The translations under genes and the position numbers were made by a program. A stretch of DNA of 64,000 nt from Betaproteobacteria bacterium SG8_41 (lineage in GTDB: Bacteria > Pseudomonadota > Gammaproteobacteria > Burkholderiales > SG8-41), in assembly GCA_001303585.1 (NCBI GenBank), contig LJTT01000007.1:1-64000 (forward strand), written 5' to 3'. Every line of letters begins with the position of its first letter. The stretch's first letter is position 1. The notes beneath the pieces were generated by a model. That model had not been told where the DNA came from. It was given only the letters and a program-made list of their open reading frames with translations, and searched no databases. Below, one piece after another: positions 51,657-61,625 of this stretch.

Positions 51657-54600
51657 TCACCCCACCCAGCGCCGCGCGTTGCGGAACATACGCAGCCAGG
51701 GTCCGTTTTCGCCCCAGCCCTCCGGGTACCATGAATGCTGGACCGTCCGGAACACGCGTTCGGGATGCGGCATCAGAATGGTGAAGCGCCCATCTGGCGT
51801 AGTGAGCCCCGTAATTCCCCCGGGCGAGCCGTTCGGGTTGTACGGATACGTTTCCGTTACCGTGCCACGATTGTCGACAAAACGCAGCGCCACGAGCGGC
51901 TCAGCGGCAGTTTGTGTTCCCTCATCCTTGAACTCGGCAAAGCCCTCGCCATGCGCCACGGCGACCGGCAAACGGCTCCCGGCCATTCCCGCAAAGAACA
52001 GTGAGGGCGAGTTTTGCACGGCGAGCATTACCACCCGCGCCTCGAACTGCTCCGAGCGGTTGCGCACGAAGTGCGGCCAGGCGCTCGCCCCGGGAATGAG
52101 CTCATGCAGATTGCTCATCATCTGGCAGCCGTTGCACACGCCCAACGCGAACGTATCCGTGCGTTTGAAGAAGGCCTCGAACTCGTCGCGCGCGCGCGCG
52201 TTGAAAAGGATCGACTTGGCCCAGCCCTCGCCCGCGCCCAGCACGTCACCGTAGGAAAATCCACCGCACGCAGCAAAACCCTTGAAGCGCCCCAGGCTCA
52301 CCCGGCCGGAAATGACATCGCTCATGTGCACGTCGGCAGCGCTGAAGCCCGCGCGGTCGAAGGCGGCCGCCATTTCGACCTGGCCGTTGACGCCTTGCTC
52401 GCGAAGGATCGCGATCCTGGGCCGAACACCGCGGCTCACGAACGGGGCGGCGACGTCCTCCCTGGGATCGAAGCTCAGGGCCGCATGCAATCCCGGGTCA
52501 TCTCCGTCCAGGATCCGGTCGTACTCCTCCTTGGCGCATTCCGGGTTGTCTCGCAGCCGCTGCAGTTGGTAGCTTGTCTCCGACCAGGCCCGCCGAAGCT
52601 CGGTCAGCCCTTCCTCGAGCACGACCGTGGCCCCGTCGGCGATCCGCAATCGCGGCTCGGCAGCCGGCACGCCGATCACATGGCAGGCCGAACCAAGGCC
52701 GTGGCTGGAAAACACCCCTTCGAGCGCCGCGATATCGGCACGCCTGACCTGCACGACCGCCCCGAGCTCTTCGTTAAACAACACGGCCAGCGGCCCGTGG
52801 GTGTCGGTGAGCGGGCTGATGTCGAGGCTCACGCCGCAACGCGCCGCGAACATCATTTCGCAGACCGTTGCGAGCAGGCCGCCATCCGAGCGATCGTGAT
52901 AGGCGAGTAACCTGCCATCGCGGTTCAACCGCTGCACCGCTGCAAAAAACGCGCCGAGTGGCTCCGCGTCCACGTCCGGTGCGGTGTCACCAAGCTGCCC
53001 GTGAACCTGCGCCAGTGCCGAGCCGCCCAGGCGGCAGCGCTTCATCCCAAGGTCGATCAGCACCAGGCTGGTCTCGCCGCAATCGGTCCGCAGTTGCGGC
53101 GTGAGCGTCGAGCGCACGTCCGGCACCGGCGCAAAGGCCGACACGATGAGCGAAAGCGGCGCGGACACCTCCTTGCGCACGCCGTCCTCCTCCCATGCCG
53201 TCTTCATGGACAGGCTGTCCTTGCCCACCGGTATGCTCACGCCAAGGGCGGGACACAGTTCCATCGCGACCGCGCGCACCGTATCGAACAGCGCCGCATC
53301 CTCGCCCGGGTGCCCGGCTGCCGCCATCCAGTTCGCCGAAAGCTTGATATCCCCGATCTCGGCGATGGGCGCGGCGGCGATATTGGTAATGGCCTCTCCG
53401 ACCGCCATCCGGCCCGAGGCCTCCGGATCGATCAGCGCGAGGTGCGTACGCTCTCCCACGGCGAAGGCCTCGCCGCGGCAGGTTTCAAACCCGAGCAGCG
53501 TCACCGCTGCATCGGCGACCGGAACTTGCCACGGGCCGACCATCTGGTCACGCGCCGTGAGGCCGCCTACAGTGCGATCGCCGATGGTGATGAGAAACGT
53601 CTTGTCGGCAACCGCGGGCAGACGTAGCACGCGATAAACCGCCTCGCGCAGATCGATCTTCGCAAATTCGAATCGTGGCAGGTCCCGCGCCTGGTGCGCG
53701 ACATCGCGCGTCATTTTTGGCGGTTTGCCAAGCAGGACAGCCAGCTCCATGTCGACCGGGTCGTTGTCGAACGCTGGATCGGTAACGACAAGTCTGCCCT
53801 CGGATGTCGCGGTGCCCAGTACGGCAAAGGGGCAGCGCTCGCGCTCGCAAATCCCACGGAATCGCTCGAGATCCTGCGGGGCAATGGCCAGGACATAGCG
53901 CTCCTGCGCCTCGTTGCACCAGATCTGCAGCGGGGACATCCCCGGTTCCTCGCTCGGAATCTTGCGCAGATCCATGCGCCCGCCCCGTCCCGCCGAATGC
54001 ACCAGCTCCGGCAGCGCATTCGAAAGACCGCCGGCGCCGACGTCGTGAATCGATAGAATGGGATTCGCCCGGCCCAGTGCCCAGCACCGGTCGATCACTT
54101 CCTGCGCGCGTCGCTCGATCTCTGCGTTGCCGCGCTGGACCGAGTCAAAGTCGAGATCCTCGAGATTGACGCCCGTATCCATGCTCGAGGCCGCTCCGCC
54201 GCCCAGGCCGATCAGCATGCCCGGCCCACCCAGCTGCACCAGCAGCGCGCCGGCCGGCAGCGGCTGCTTCATCGCGTGCTCCGCTGCGAGATTACCGATG
54301 CCGCCGGCAATCATGATCGGCTTGTGGTAGCCGCGCATCTCGCCCGCCATGCGCTGCTCGAACGTGCGGAAATAGCCGGCCAGATTCGGCCGCCCGAACT
54401 CATTGTTGAACGACGCGCCCCCGATCGGGCCTTCGAGCATGATCTGAAGCGCCGACGCAATGCGCCGCGGCCGGCCGTAATCGTCTTGCTCCCAGGGCTG
54501 CACGAAGCCGGGTATGCACAGGTTCGACACGGTGAATCCGGTCAGTCCGGCCTTGGGCTTTGCTCCGCGCCCGGTGGCCCCCTCGTCGCGGATCTCGCCG

Positions 54601-55556
54601 CCCGCCCCGGTCGCTGCGCCAGGAAACGGCGAGATTGCCGTGGGATGATTGTGCGTCTCGACCTTCATCACGGTATGCGTGAGATCCTGCGAGTAGCGGT
54701 ACTCGCCCTCCTCCCCCGGATAAAAGCGCGCGACCCGGGCGCCTTCCATGACTGCCGCATTGTCGGCATACGCGACCACCGTGCCACCCGGGTGCTTCTC
54801 GTGCGTGGTGCGGATCATGCCGAACAGGGAAACTTCCTGAGGCTGCCCGTCGATCACCCAGCCGGCATTGAAAATCTTGTGCCGGCAGTGCTCGGAATTT
54901 GCCTGCGCGAACATCATCAGCTCGACGTCGGTGGGATTGCGCGCCATGCGGGTAAACTGCGCAGCGAGATACGCAATCTCGTCTTCCGAGAGCGCGAGCC
55001 CCATTTCCCGATTGGCGCGTTCGAGCGCAGCCACGCCCCCGCCAATGATGTCCACGGTCGCGAGCGGTTGGGGCTCGAAATGCTCGAACAGGCGCGCCGC
55101 CGCTTCGAAGTCGGCAAGCACGGTCTCCGTCATCCGGTCGTGAATGAGCGGTCCAAGCGCCGCCCGGTCCGCGGGAGCCAGTGCGGCGTCCCCGCGGGTC
55201 GTCACCCAATACGCGACGCCGCGCTCGATGCGCTCTACGGCATCCAGGCGGCAGTGGCGCGCGATATCCGACGCCTTCGAGGACCACGGCGAGATCGTGC
55301 CGATGCGCGGCACCACGAGCATGAGCTCGCCGCGCGCTTCGCCTGTGGTCTGCGCCGGACCGTAGGTGAGAACGCGCTCGAGGCGCGCGGCCTCGTCCAC
55401 TGAAAGAGCACGGCTCGCCTGCACGAAATGCCAGAACTCGGCATGGATACCGGAGACGCCCGGTGCGGCAGCGATGGAGGAAGCGGCGAGCTTTCGAAGG
55501 CGGAAGGCCGAGAGTGCGTTGCGTCCTCTGAGCCTCAGGATTTGCGACATGTGCAA
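51657..55556 (-). CDS. purL: phosphoribosylformylglycinamidine synthase
   Basis: 1299 aa; [42 protein letters not shown]-terminal GATase [12 protein letters not shown]. Confidence 0.96.
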   Translation of the reverse strand: MHMSQILRLRGRNALSAFRLRKLAASSIAAAPGVSGIHAEFWHFVQASRALSVDEAARLERVLTYGPAQTTGEARGELMLVVPRIGTISPWSSKASDIARHCRLDAVERIERGVAYWVTTRGDAALAPADRAALGPLIHDRMTETVLADFEAAARLFEHFEPQPLATVDIIGGGVAALERANREMGLALSEDEIAYLAAQFTRMARNPTDVELMMFAQANSEHCRHKIFNAGWVIDGQPQEVSLFGMIRTTHEKHPGGTVVAYADNAAVMEGARVARFYPGEEGEYRYSQDLTHTVMKVETHNHPTAISPFPGAATGAGGEIRDEGATGRGAKPKAGLTGFTVSNLCIPGFVQPWEQDDYGRPRRIASALQIMLEGPIGGASFNNEFGRPNLAGYFRTFEQRMAGEMRGYHKPIMIAGGIGNLAAEHAMKQPLPAGALLVQLGGPGMLIGLGGGAASSMDTGVNLEDLDFDSVQRGNAEIERRAQEVIDRCWALGRANPILSIHDVGAGGLSNALPELVHSAGRGGRMDLRKIPSEEPGMSPLQIWCNEAQERYVLAIAPQDLERFRGICERERCPFAVLGTATSEGRLVVTDPAFDNDPVDMELAVLLGKPPKMTRDVAHQARDLPRFEFAKIDLREAVYRVLRLPAVADKTFLITIGDRTVGGLTARDQMVGPWQVPVADAAVTLLGFETCRGEAFAVGERTHLALIDPEASGRMAVGEAITNIAAAPIAEIGDIKLSANWMAAAGHPGEDAALFDTVRAVAMELCPALGVSIPVGKDSLSMKTAWEEDGVRKEVSAPLSLIVSAFAPVPDVRSTLTPQLRTDCGETSLVLIDLGMKRCRLGGSALAQVHGQLGDTAPDVDAEPLGAFFAAVQRLNRDGRLLAYHDRSDGGLLATVCEMMFAARCGVSLDISPLTDTHGPLAVLFNEELGAVVQVRRADIAALEGVFSSHGLGSACHVIGVPAAEPRLRIADGATVVLEEGLTELRRAWSETSYQLQRLRDNPECAKEEYDRILDGDDPGLHAALSFDPREDVAAPFVSRGVRPRIAILREQGVNGQVEMAAAFDRAGFSAADVHMSDVISGRVSLGRFKGFAACGGFSYGDVLGAGEGWAKSILFNARARDEFEAFFKRTDTFALGVCNGCQMMSNLHELIPGASAWPHFVRNRSEQFEARVVMLAVQNSPSLFFAGMAGSRLPVAVAHGEGFAEFKDEGTQTAAEPLVALRFVDNRGTVTETYPYNPNGSPGGITGLTTPDGRFTILMPHPERVFRTVQHSWYPEGWGENGPWLRMFRNARRWVG

Positions 55557-55643
55557 AAGCGGTATCGCTAAAGCCCAATCTTACCCGAATCCCCGCCAGA
55601 CCGCAGCGCGGAGAGTGCGATTCACGTTAAACTACGGGGACTT

Positions 55644-57158
55644 ATGAAGCTTCACCTAAATCACGGCGAGCCGGTCTACCTGACGACGGACGTGCGCGCG
55701 ATTGAAATGGCTGCGTCCGCGGCGCCCGAGCCGCCGCCGCTCATGGCGCGAGCGGGCCTGGCCGCCGCTGAACTGGCGCGCGACCTCGCGGGCGGAAACG
55801 GCAAGCCTGTGCTGGTCGTTGCAGGGCCTGGCAACAACGGCGGCGACGCCTTTGTCGTGGCGCGCCATCTCAAGAAGTGGTGGTTCAATGTAACGGTGGT
55901 CTTTGCCGGAGACGAAGCCAGGTTGTCGAACGACGCAGCCCAGGCGCTGCGAGCCTGGCGCGCCGCGGGCGGGACGACCCAGCCGGAGCTGCCCGGCGCC
56001 GGCGACTGGGGACTCATCGTGGATGGCATTTTCGGCATTGGCCTTGAGCGCGACGTTGGCGGCCGATATGCGCAGTGGATTGCCGCCATCAATGCCATGG
56101 ACGCCCCCGTGCTGGCGCTCGATACGCCGAGCGGACTGCATTCCGACAGCGGACGAGTGATGGGCAGCGCCGTCGTTGCGGATCACACCGTCACTTTCAT
56201 TGCCCTCAAGCCAGGACTGCTCACGCTCGACGGCCAGGACCATTGTGGCGAGATCCACCGTAGCACGCTCGGTCTCGACCTCCGGTCGATGCGGCCGGCC
56301 AGCGGTTTCCTGACCGGGCGCGACGTACTCAAAACCGCACTAAAGCCGCGCCGTCACAACACGCACAAGGGCGACTACGGCAGCATCGGCGTGATTGGCG
56401 GTGATCACGCCATGGTGGGCGCAGCGCTGCTGGCGGGGCGGGCCGCGCTAAGACTCGGCGCCGGCCGCGTCTACCTTGGGCTCATCGCGCGGGACGGACC
56501 GGGCGTCGACCCCGCCCAACCCGAGCTCATGATTCGAAACGCGGACGAGTTGCTGAAGCTCGGTCACCTCGATTGTGTGGCCGTCGGGCCTGGGCTGGGC
56601 CAGTCCCCGGAGGCGGCTTTCTACCTCGGGATCGCGCTTGAATCGCCCCTCCCTCTCATCCTTGATGCCGATGCTCTGAATCTCATTGGCGCGGACCCGG
56701 CCCTCGCGAGCCAAGCGAGCGGGCGCAAGGCCGCGACGCTTCTGACGCCTCATCCGGCCGAGGCTGCGCGTCTGCTCGGCATCACCACCCGCGACGTGCA
56801 ACATGACCGGATCGCCGCCGCCCGGGCCCTCGCCACGAGCTTCAATGCCGGCGCTGTGCTCAAAGGCGCTGGCAGCGTCTGCGCGTTTCCCGACGGCACC
56901 TGGCACGTGAATACTTCCGGCAATCCCGGTATGGCCAGCGCCGGCATGGGGGATGTTCTCACGGGATTCATCGCGGCCCTGCTCGCCCAGGGCGCCGACG
57001 CGAAAACCGCATTGCTCGCGGGCACGTTCATCCACGGTGCAGCGGCCGACCATCTGGTTGCAGCTGGCAACGGGCCGGTCGGCCTCGTCGCCGGCGAGCT
57101 CATCGATGCGGCGCGCGCGCTGCTCAACCAGTCCGTAGTAATTTCGCCTGAAGGTTGA
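55644..57158 (+). CDS. nnrD: bifunctional NAD(P)H-hydrate epimerase / ADP-dependent dehydratase
   Basis: VVAGPGNNGGDAFVVARHL; THKGDYGSIGVIGGDHAMVGAALLAGRAAL; GNPGMASAGMGDVLTG. Confidence 0.93.
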   Translation: MKLHLNHGEPVYLTTDVRAIEMAASAAPEPPPLMARAGLAAAELARDLAGGNGKPVLVVAGPGNNGGDAFVVARHLKKWWFNVTVVFAGDEARLSNDAAQALRAWRAAGGTTQPELPGAGDWGLIVDGIFGIGLERDVGGRYAQWIAAINAMDAPVLALDTPSGLHSDSGRVMGSAVVADHTVTFIALKPGLLTLDGQDHCGEIHRSTLGLDLRSMRPASGFLTGRDVLKTALKPRRHNTHKGDYGSIGVIGGDHAMVGAALLAGRAALRLGAGRVYLGLIARDGPGVDPAQPELMIRNADELLKLGHLDCVAVGPGLGQSPEAAFYLGIALESPLPLILDADALNLIGADPALASQASGRKAATLLTPHPAEAARLLGITTRDVQHDRIAAARALATSFNAGAVLKGAGSVCAFPDGTWHVNTSGNPGMASAGMGDVLTGFIAALLAQGADAKTALLAGTFIHGAAADHLVAAGNGPVGLVAGELIDAARALLNQSVVISPEG

Positions 57159-57180
57159 AAACAGAGCAGTTCTTAAGTTG

Positions 57181-57251
57181 TATCTGCGTTTATCTGCGGC
57201 TAAGAATGGTTTTTGGATTTTCCGATTCACGATTCACGATTTACGTTTCAC
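57181..57251. repeat. decamer array followed by heptamer array
   Basis: TATCTGCGTTTATCTGCGGCTA (57181-57202) and GATTCAC/GATTCAC/GATTTAC/GTTTCAC (57224-57251). Confidence 0.85.
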
Positions 57252-57257
57252 GGCCGC

Positions 57258-57574
57258 TCAGCCGGCACCGTTGGTCTCGCCAAACTCCGCCTCGCTCATC
57301 GCGTAGACCACGCGAACCCGCTCGTCACGAACGAGCTGGAGCAGCTTCTCGGCCTGTTCGCGCGGGACCAGGAACTCGACCTCCAGTCTCCCGCCAGCTC
57401 GAAGAAGTGCTGCTCGTGGAGAACGCCGTGCCGGCCGAAGCCGGCGATCGCCCGGAAAGCCGAGCCGCCGTGAACGCCCATCTTCTTCGCGCTTTCCAGC
57501 AGCCACTCGTACAACAGGACGCTGCCATGCCGGTGATTCTCGTGCATGTAGAAACGCAGATAGGTTCCCTTCAT
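57258..57574 (-). pseudogene. DUF190 family protein, single-base frameshift
   Basis: MKGTYLRFYMHENHRHGSVLLYEWLLESAKKMGVHGGSAFRAIAGFGRHGVLHEQHFFELAG in frame 1; GRLEVEFLVPREQAEKLLQLVRDERVRVVYAMSEAEFGETNGAG in another frame; a 1-nt change at about 57390 would join them. Confidence 0.8.
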
Positions 57575-57577
57575 GGC

Positions 57578-57961
57578 TCACCTCACCAGTAACCGCACAG
57601 CGCCGATACCGGCCAGCGTCATCAGCAGCGAGCCGGCCAGGTGCGCAAAAATCAGGGCCGCCGCCCAGCCCCATTGCTGCCGCGCGACGAGGGCCACGGT
57701 CTCCGCGGAAAAAGTCGAAAACGTCGTCATCGCGCCAAGAAAGCCGGTTACGACCAGCAGCCGTATCTCCGGCGGCAATGATTCGAAGTGGGACAGCATC
57801 CCCATGGTGACGCCGATGAGCAGTCCGCCCGTCAGGTTCGCCGCGAGCGTTCCCAGCGGCAAAGTCGGGAAAACCGGGTTGAGAAGAATGCCCAGGCCCC
57901 AACGCACCCAGGCGCCCAGAGCAGCCCCTGCCCCGACCGCAAGAAACCCGAGCCAGGTCAC
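57578..57961 (-). CDS. crcB: fluoride efflux channel
   Basis: GAGAALGAWVRWGLGILLN; GTLAANLTGGLLIGVTMG; GFLGAMTTFSTFSAE. Confidence 0.95.
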   Translation of the reverse strand: MTWLGFLAVGAGAALGAWVRWGLGILLNPVFPTLPLGTLAANLTGGLLIGVTMGMLSHFESLPPEIRLLVVTGFLGAMTTFSTFSAETVALVARQQWGWAAALIFAHLAGSLLMTLAGIGAVRLLVR

Positions 57962-58156
57962 TTCATTTCCTCTCGATCTTTCGATTCACCGGTGTCCGAA
58001 GCAGATGAAACCAGCTTTTGGATCGCGGAGCCGCGGGAAGAAGCAAAATTGAATTAATTGGACGGCCATGAAACCAAGCGCGCCAGGATCTCTCTTCACA
58101 ATACAGTAGGACCTATCGGCGTTCATTGCCGGTTGTCAGTCGATGCTGAGATGACA

Positions 58157-58184
58157 TCCATTCACCGGTCGCTGGTCATGCGTT
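58157..58184. repeat. heptamer-type repeat just after the moaE stop (minus strand)
   Basis: CCATTCACCGGTCGCTGGTCATGCGTT. Confidence 0.55.
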
Positions 58185-58643
58185 CTAGCCCTTGAGCCGC
58201 CAGCGCTCGGCCGCCACGTCATCGGAGGCGCGCGCGTCGACCCAGCGCTCGCCTTTTGCAGTTGATTCCTTTTTCCAGAATGGCGCCCGCGTCTTGAGGT
58301 AATCCATGATGAACTCACACGCGGCAAAGGCATCGCCGCGATGCCCGCTGGTCACCACCACCAGCACGATCTGGTCGGCAGGCCTGAGCGTGCCGATGCG
58401 GTGCACCACGAGCGCGTCAATCACCTGCCAGCGCCCGCGCGCCTGCGCGATGATTTCCTCGATTGAGTGTTCGGTCATGCCGGGATAGTGCTCGAGTGTC
58501 ATTTCGGCGACCGGGTCACCGTCGTTCACGTCGCGCACCACGCCGACGAAACTTGCCACCGCGCCAATCTTGGCATTGCCGCGGCGAAGTCCAGCGATCT
58601 CCGCGCTGACATCAAAATCAGCCGTTTGTATTCTTACCGTCAT
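58185..58643 (-). CDS. moaE: molybdopterin synthase catalytic subunit
   Basis: GAVASFVGVVRDVNDGDPVAEMTLEHYPGMTEHSIEEI; HRIGTLRPADQIVLVVVTSGHRGDAFAACEFIMDYLKTRAPFWKKE. Confidence 0.95.
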   Translation of the reverse strand: MTVRIQTADFDVSAEIAGLRRGNAKIGAVASFVGVVRDVNDGDPVAEMTLEHYPGMTEHSIEEIIAQARGRWQVIDALVVHRIGTLRPADQIVLVVVTSGHRGDAFAACEFIMDYLKTRAPFWKKESTAKGERWVDARASDDVAAERWRLKG

Positions 58644-58653
58644 TACTATTCAA

Positions 58654-58759
58654 CAGCGTGAATGGTGAATGGAGTCCAGGGGAGAACCTGTTGAAGATCT
58701 GTCGCATGGCAAACGCTGGTTGTGCACTTACCAGTCACCGGTCACGGGTCACCGGGTCA
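58654..58759. repeat. heptamer arrays in the moaD-moaE gap
   Basis: GTGAATGGTGAATGGAGT on the left; ACCAGTCACCGGTCACGGGTCACCGGGTCA on the right; the terminal TCA is the moaD stop (TGA). Confidence 0.75.
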
Positions 58760-59008
58760 ACCCCCAGTGACGGGTGGGAAAAACGCGACTTCGTCGCCAT
58801 CGGCGATGGCGGAATCGCCACTCGCCATGCTCTGATTGATCGCCGCGCGGATCGCAGTCTTCTGCAGCTCGTCGGCCCACACCCCGCCGCGCGCGATCAG
58901 ATGGGCGCGCAGGTTGTCGATATTGCTGACATCCGCCGGCAACTTGATGGTCTCCGAGCCAGTGCCAAGCGCCTCTCGCAGTCTTGCGAAATAAAGCACT
59001 GTAATCAT
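58757..59008 (-). CDS. moaD: molybdopterin synthase sulfur carrier subunit
   Basis: ITVLYFARLREALG; ends AFFPPVTGG with the C-terminal GG. Confidence 0.93.
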   Translation of the reverse strand: MITVLYFARLREALGTGSETIKLPADVSNIDNLRAHLIARGGVWADELQKTAIRAAINQSMASGDSAIADGDEVAFFPPVTGG

Positions 59009-59107
59009 GGCGTTAATTATGCGCTCGACGCCGTCGCGTGCCAAGGCGAAATACGACCAACGATTCGCGCGGGCGAGCGACGCACCTGCTTTTCCTGCCT
59101 AGCGCTT

Positions 59108-59602
59108 TCAGGACAGGCCAACGTGCTTCAGCACAAAAGCCGCAATGGTCATAGGGTCGTTGAGGTTGAACTGCGGCAGCTTTGTGTCGAGCTGAATATC
59201 GGCCGCAACCGCCACCACCGCCGGGTCGTGCGGATGAATGAGCGCCTCCCCAACTTCGGCACGGTAGACCTCGAGCTTGGGGATGTGCTCGCGCTTGAAG
59301 CCCTCGATCAAGACCAGATCGCACGGCGAAAGGTGTTGCAGCTGCTCGCCCAGATGCGGCTCCGGAGCACCGCGCAGCTCGTGCATCAGCACCCACCGCC
59401 GCGATGAGGTAACCAGAACTTCGGCGCAGCCCGCTTCGCGGTGACGGTATGAGTCCTTGCCCGGCTGGTCGATGTCGAAATTGTGGTGCACGTGCTTGAT
59501 CAGAGACACCTTGAGGCCGCGCCCCGTGAAAAGAGGGATGAGCTTTTCGATCAGCGTCGTCTTCCCGCTGCCGGAATACCCTGCGAAGCCGAAAATCTTC
59601 AT
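59108..59602 (-). CDS. mobB: molybdopterin-guanine dinucleotide biosynthesis protein B
   Basis: GFAGYSGSGKTTLIEKLIP; LVLIEGFKREHIPKLEVYR. Confidence 0.94.
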   Translation of the reverse strand: MKIFGFAGYSGSGKTTLIEKLIPLFTGRGLKVSLIKHVHHNFDIDQPGKDSYRHREAGCAEVLVTSSRRWVLMHELRGAPEPHLGEQLQHLSPCDLVLIEGFKREHIPKLEVYRAEVGEALIHPHDPAVVAVAADIQLDTKLPQFNLNDPMTIAAFVLKHVGLS

Positions 59603-59608
59603 GGAAAT

Positions 59609-59636
59609 CGGTGATCAGTGACCCGTGATCGGTGAC
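59609..59636. repeat. perfect-phase heptamer array upstream of mobB
   Basis: CGGTGAT/CAGTGAC/CCGTGAT/CGGTGAC, 6 bp from the mobB start codon. Confidence 0.85.
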
Positions 59637-59700
59637 CGTCGTGTAATGAGGTGTTCCCGGATTTTAGCAGCGACCTGTCCCGCATTACTCCTGACCTGCT

Positions 59701-60789
59701 TCAAGCATAGCCAACGCTGTGCCGGTCCAGCGCCACGGCCTTGATCAAAGCATAGGCACTCGCGCCTTCGCGCAGCCCGAGCTCATGCAAAGACTGCCGC
59801 GTGATACGCGCAACCAGCATTGCTCCGCCTGCATCGAGCTGCACCTCGGCAATCGGGCCGTCCGATTCCACGATCGCGGCGACGCGTCCCTTTACGATGT
59901 TGCGGAACGTCGTGGCACCTGGCCGCTCCAGCGCCAGTGCGACGTCGCGCGCCCGTACACGCACGCGGACCGACTCACCAACCAGCGCATCGACACCCGT
60001 GACGAACAGTTCGCCGCCCGCAAATTCAAGGCGCGTGATCTCGTAGGCGAGATCGTGCGCAGCGACCCGGGCTTCGATCACCGCCCCGGCTTCGAACCGG
60101 CCGGTGAAGGGTGCCAGGTCCAGCCGGCTCATGATGTCACGCACCGTGCCCTGCGCTACCACGCTGCCTTCCGACAGCACGACCATGGTATGGGCGAGCC
60201 GGGTGACTTCCTCGATCGAATGACTCACATAAACGATCGGCACGCTGAGCTCATCGCGCAAGCGCTCGATATAACGGAGTACTTCAGCCTTGCGCAGGTT
60301 GTCGAGCGATGCCAACGGCTCATCCATCAACAGCATGCGCGGGCTTGCCAGAAGCGCGCGCCCGATGGCAACGCGCTGCTTCTCGCCGCCCGAGAGTGCG
60401 CCAGGCCAGCGTTCGAGAAGATCCTCGATGCCGAGGAGACCAACCACTTCGTCCAGGCCCACGCTACGCTCGGAGGCTGGCGTTCGGCGAAATCCGTACA
60501 AGAGATTGGCGCGCACCGTGAGATGGGGAAGCAGCCGCCCTTCCTGGAAGATGTAGCCGAGGCGCCGACGATGAGGTGGCACGTCGGTGCCGCGCTCGCT
60601 GTCGAAGACGACGCTTTCATTGAGCACGACGCGCCCTCGGTCCGGCCGAACCAGGCCCGCAACCAGATTGGTCAGCGTCGTCTTGCCTGAACCCGAGCGG
60701 CCGAAAAGTGCCGTCACCTTGCCCTCGGCACGAAAACGCGCATCCAGCCGGAACACGCCCAGCTGCTTGGTCACGTCGAGTTCAAGCAT
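59701..60789 (-). CDS. modC: molybdate ABC transporter ATP-binding protein
   Basis: FGRSGSGKTTLTNLVAG; LSGGEKQRVAIGRALL; C-terminal TOBE-like region. Confidence 0.94.
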   Translation of the reverse strand: MLELDVTKQLGVFRLDARFRAEGKVTALFGRSGSGKTTLTNLVAGLVRPDRGRVVLNESVVFDSERGTDVPPHRRRLGYIFQEGRLLPHLTVRANLLYGFRRTPASERSVGLDEVVGLLGIEDLLERWPGALSGGEKQRVAIGRALLASPRMLLMDEPLASLDNLRKAEVLRYIERLRDELSVPIVYVSHSIEEVTRLAHTMVVLSEGSVVAQGTVRDIMSRLDLAPFTGRFEAGAVIEARVAAHDLAYEITRLEFAGGELFVTGVDALVGESVRVRVRARDVALALERPGATTFRNIVKGRVAAIVESDGPIAEVQLDAGGAMLVARITRQSLHELGLREGASAYALIKAVALDRHSVGYA

Positions 60790-61480
60790 GGCGGCCCTGG
60801 ACGCGCCTGCTCGCGCGCCGCACCAGAATTTCCGAAACGAACAGCACAGCCAGAGAAAGAACCACCGCGACGATGCTCAGCCGCAGCGCCTGGGCGTCTC
60901 CTCCCGGAACTTGCGTGAAGGAATAAATCGCGATCGGCAATGTGCGGGTCTCGCCCGGGATATTCGAGACGAAGGTGATGGTTGCGCCGAATTCGCCAAG
61001 GCTACGCGCGAAGGAGAGCAGCGCGCCGGTCACGACGCCGGGCATGATGAGCGGCAGCGTGACAGTGAAGAATACCTCGCGCGGCCCCGCGCCCAGCGTC
61101 GCGGCGGCCGCCTCGAGACCCCGGTCGACGCTCTCCAACGAGAGGCGAATAGCCCTCACCATCAGGGGGAATCCCATTACCGCGGCCGCCAGGGCGGCGC
61201 CGGTCCAGCGAAAAACAAATACGATCCCGAACTGCTCCTTGAGAAAGCCTCCAATCGGGCCATTGACCCCCATGAGGACCAGCAGGAAATAGCCGACCAC
61301 GACAGGGGGCAGCACCAGGGGCAGATGCACCACCGCGTCGATCAGCGTCTTTCCTGGAAACTCCGCCCGCGCAAGTAGCATTGCAATCCCAATGGCGAAA
61401 GGCAGGCTGAATGCCACGCTCCACAAGGCGACCTTGAGGCTCAGCTGGATCGCGTCGATCTCGTCAGGTCCCAACCACAT
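60782..61480 (-). CDS. modB: molybdate ABC transporter permease
   Basis: HLPLVLPPVVVGYFLLVLMG; SFARSLGEFGATITFVSNIPGETRTLPIAIYSF. Confidence 0.95.
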   Translation of the reverse strand: MWLGPDEIDAIQLSLKVALWSVAFSLPFAIGIAMLLARAEFPGKTLIDAVVHLPLVLPPVVVGYFLLVLMGVNGPIGGFLKEQFGIVFVFRWTGAALAAAVMGFPLMVRAIRLSLESVDRGLEAAAATLGAGPREVFFTVTLPLIMPGVVTGALLSFARSLGEFGATITFVSNIPGETRTLPIAIYSFTQVPGGDAQALRLSIVAVVLSLAVLFVSEILVRRASRRVQGRHA

Positions 61481-61518
61481 CGTCTAGAGCGCACCCTGAA
61501 AATCAAAAATGAATAAAC

Positions 61519-61547
61519 TACAGATAAACGCAGATGAACGCGGATAA
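61519..61547. repeat. decamer array in the modA-modB gap
   Basis: CAGATAAACG/CAGATGAACG/CGGATAAGAA. Confidence 0.75.
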
Positions 61548-61625
61548 GAAAACGACCTAAATCCGCGCTTTTTCTCCTTTTGGGCAACCAACGGCGAGTG
61601 CATTTCTTGCCTTTCGAGATGGCTT

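Noticed and set aside
54276-55403. 375-aa plus-strand ORF opposite purL
   Set aside because: Antisense shadow ORF; purL is unambiguous.
57962-58135. Fluoride riboswitch upstream of crcB
   Set aside because: I looked for the conserved crcB-motif core on the minus strand and could not recognise it; not reported without a covariance-model search.
4084-59636. Heptamer arrays as CRISPR or tandem microsatellite
   Set aside because: Units are 7 bp, degenerate, without spacers and only 3-7 units long; not CRISPR. Phase is kept but units vary, so not a simple microsatellite.
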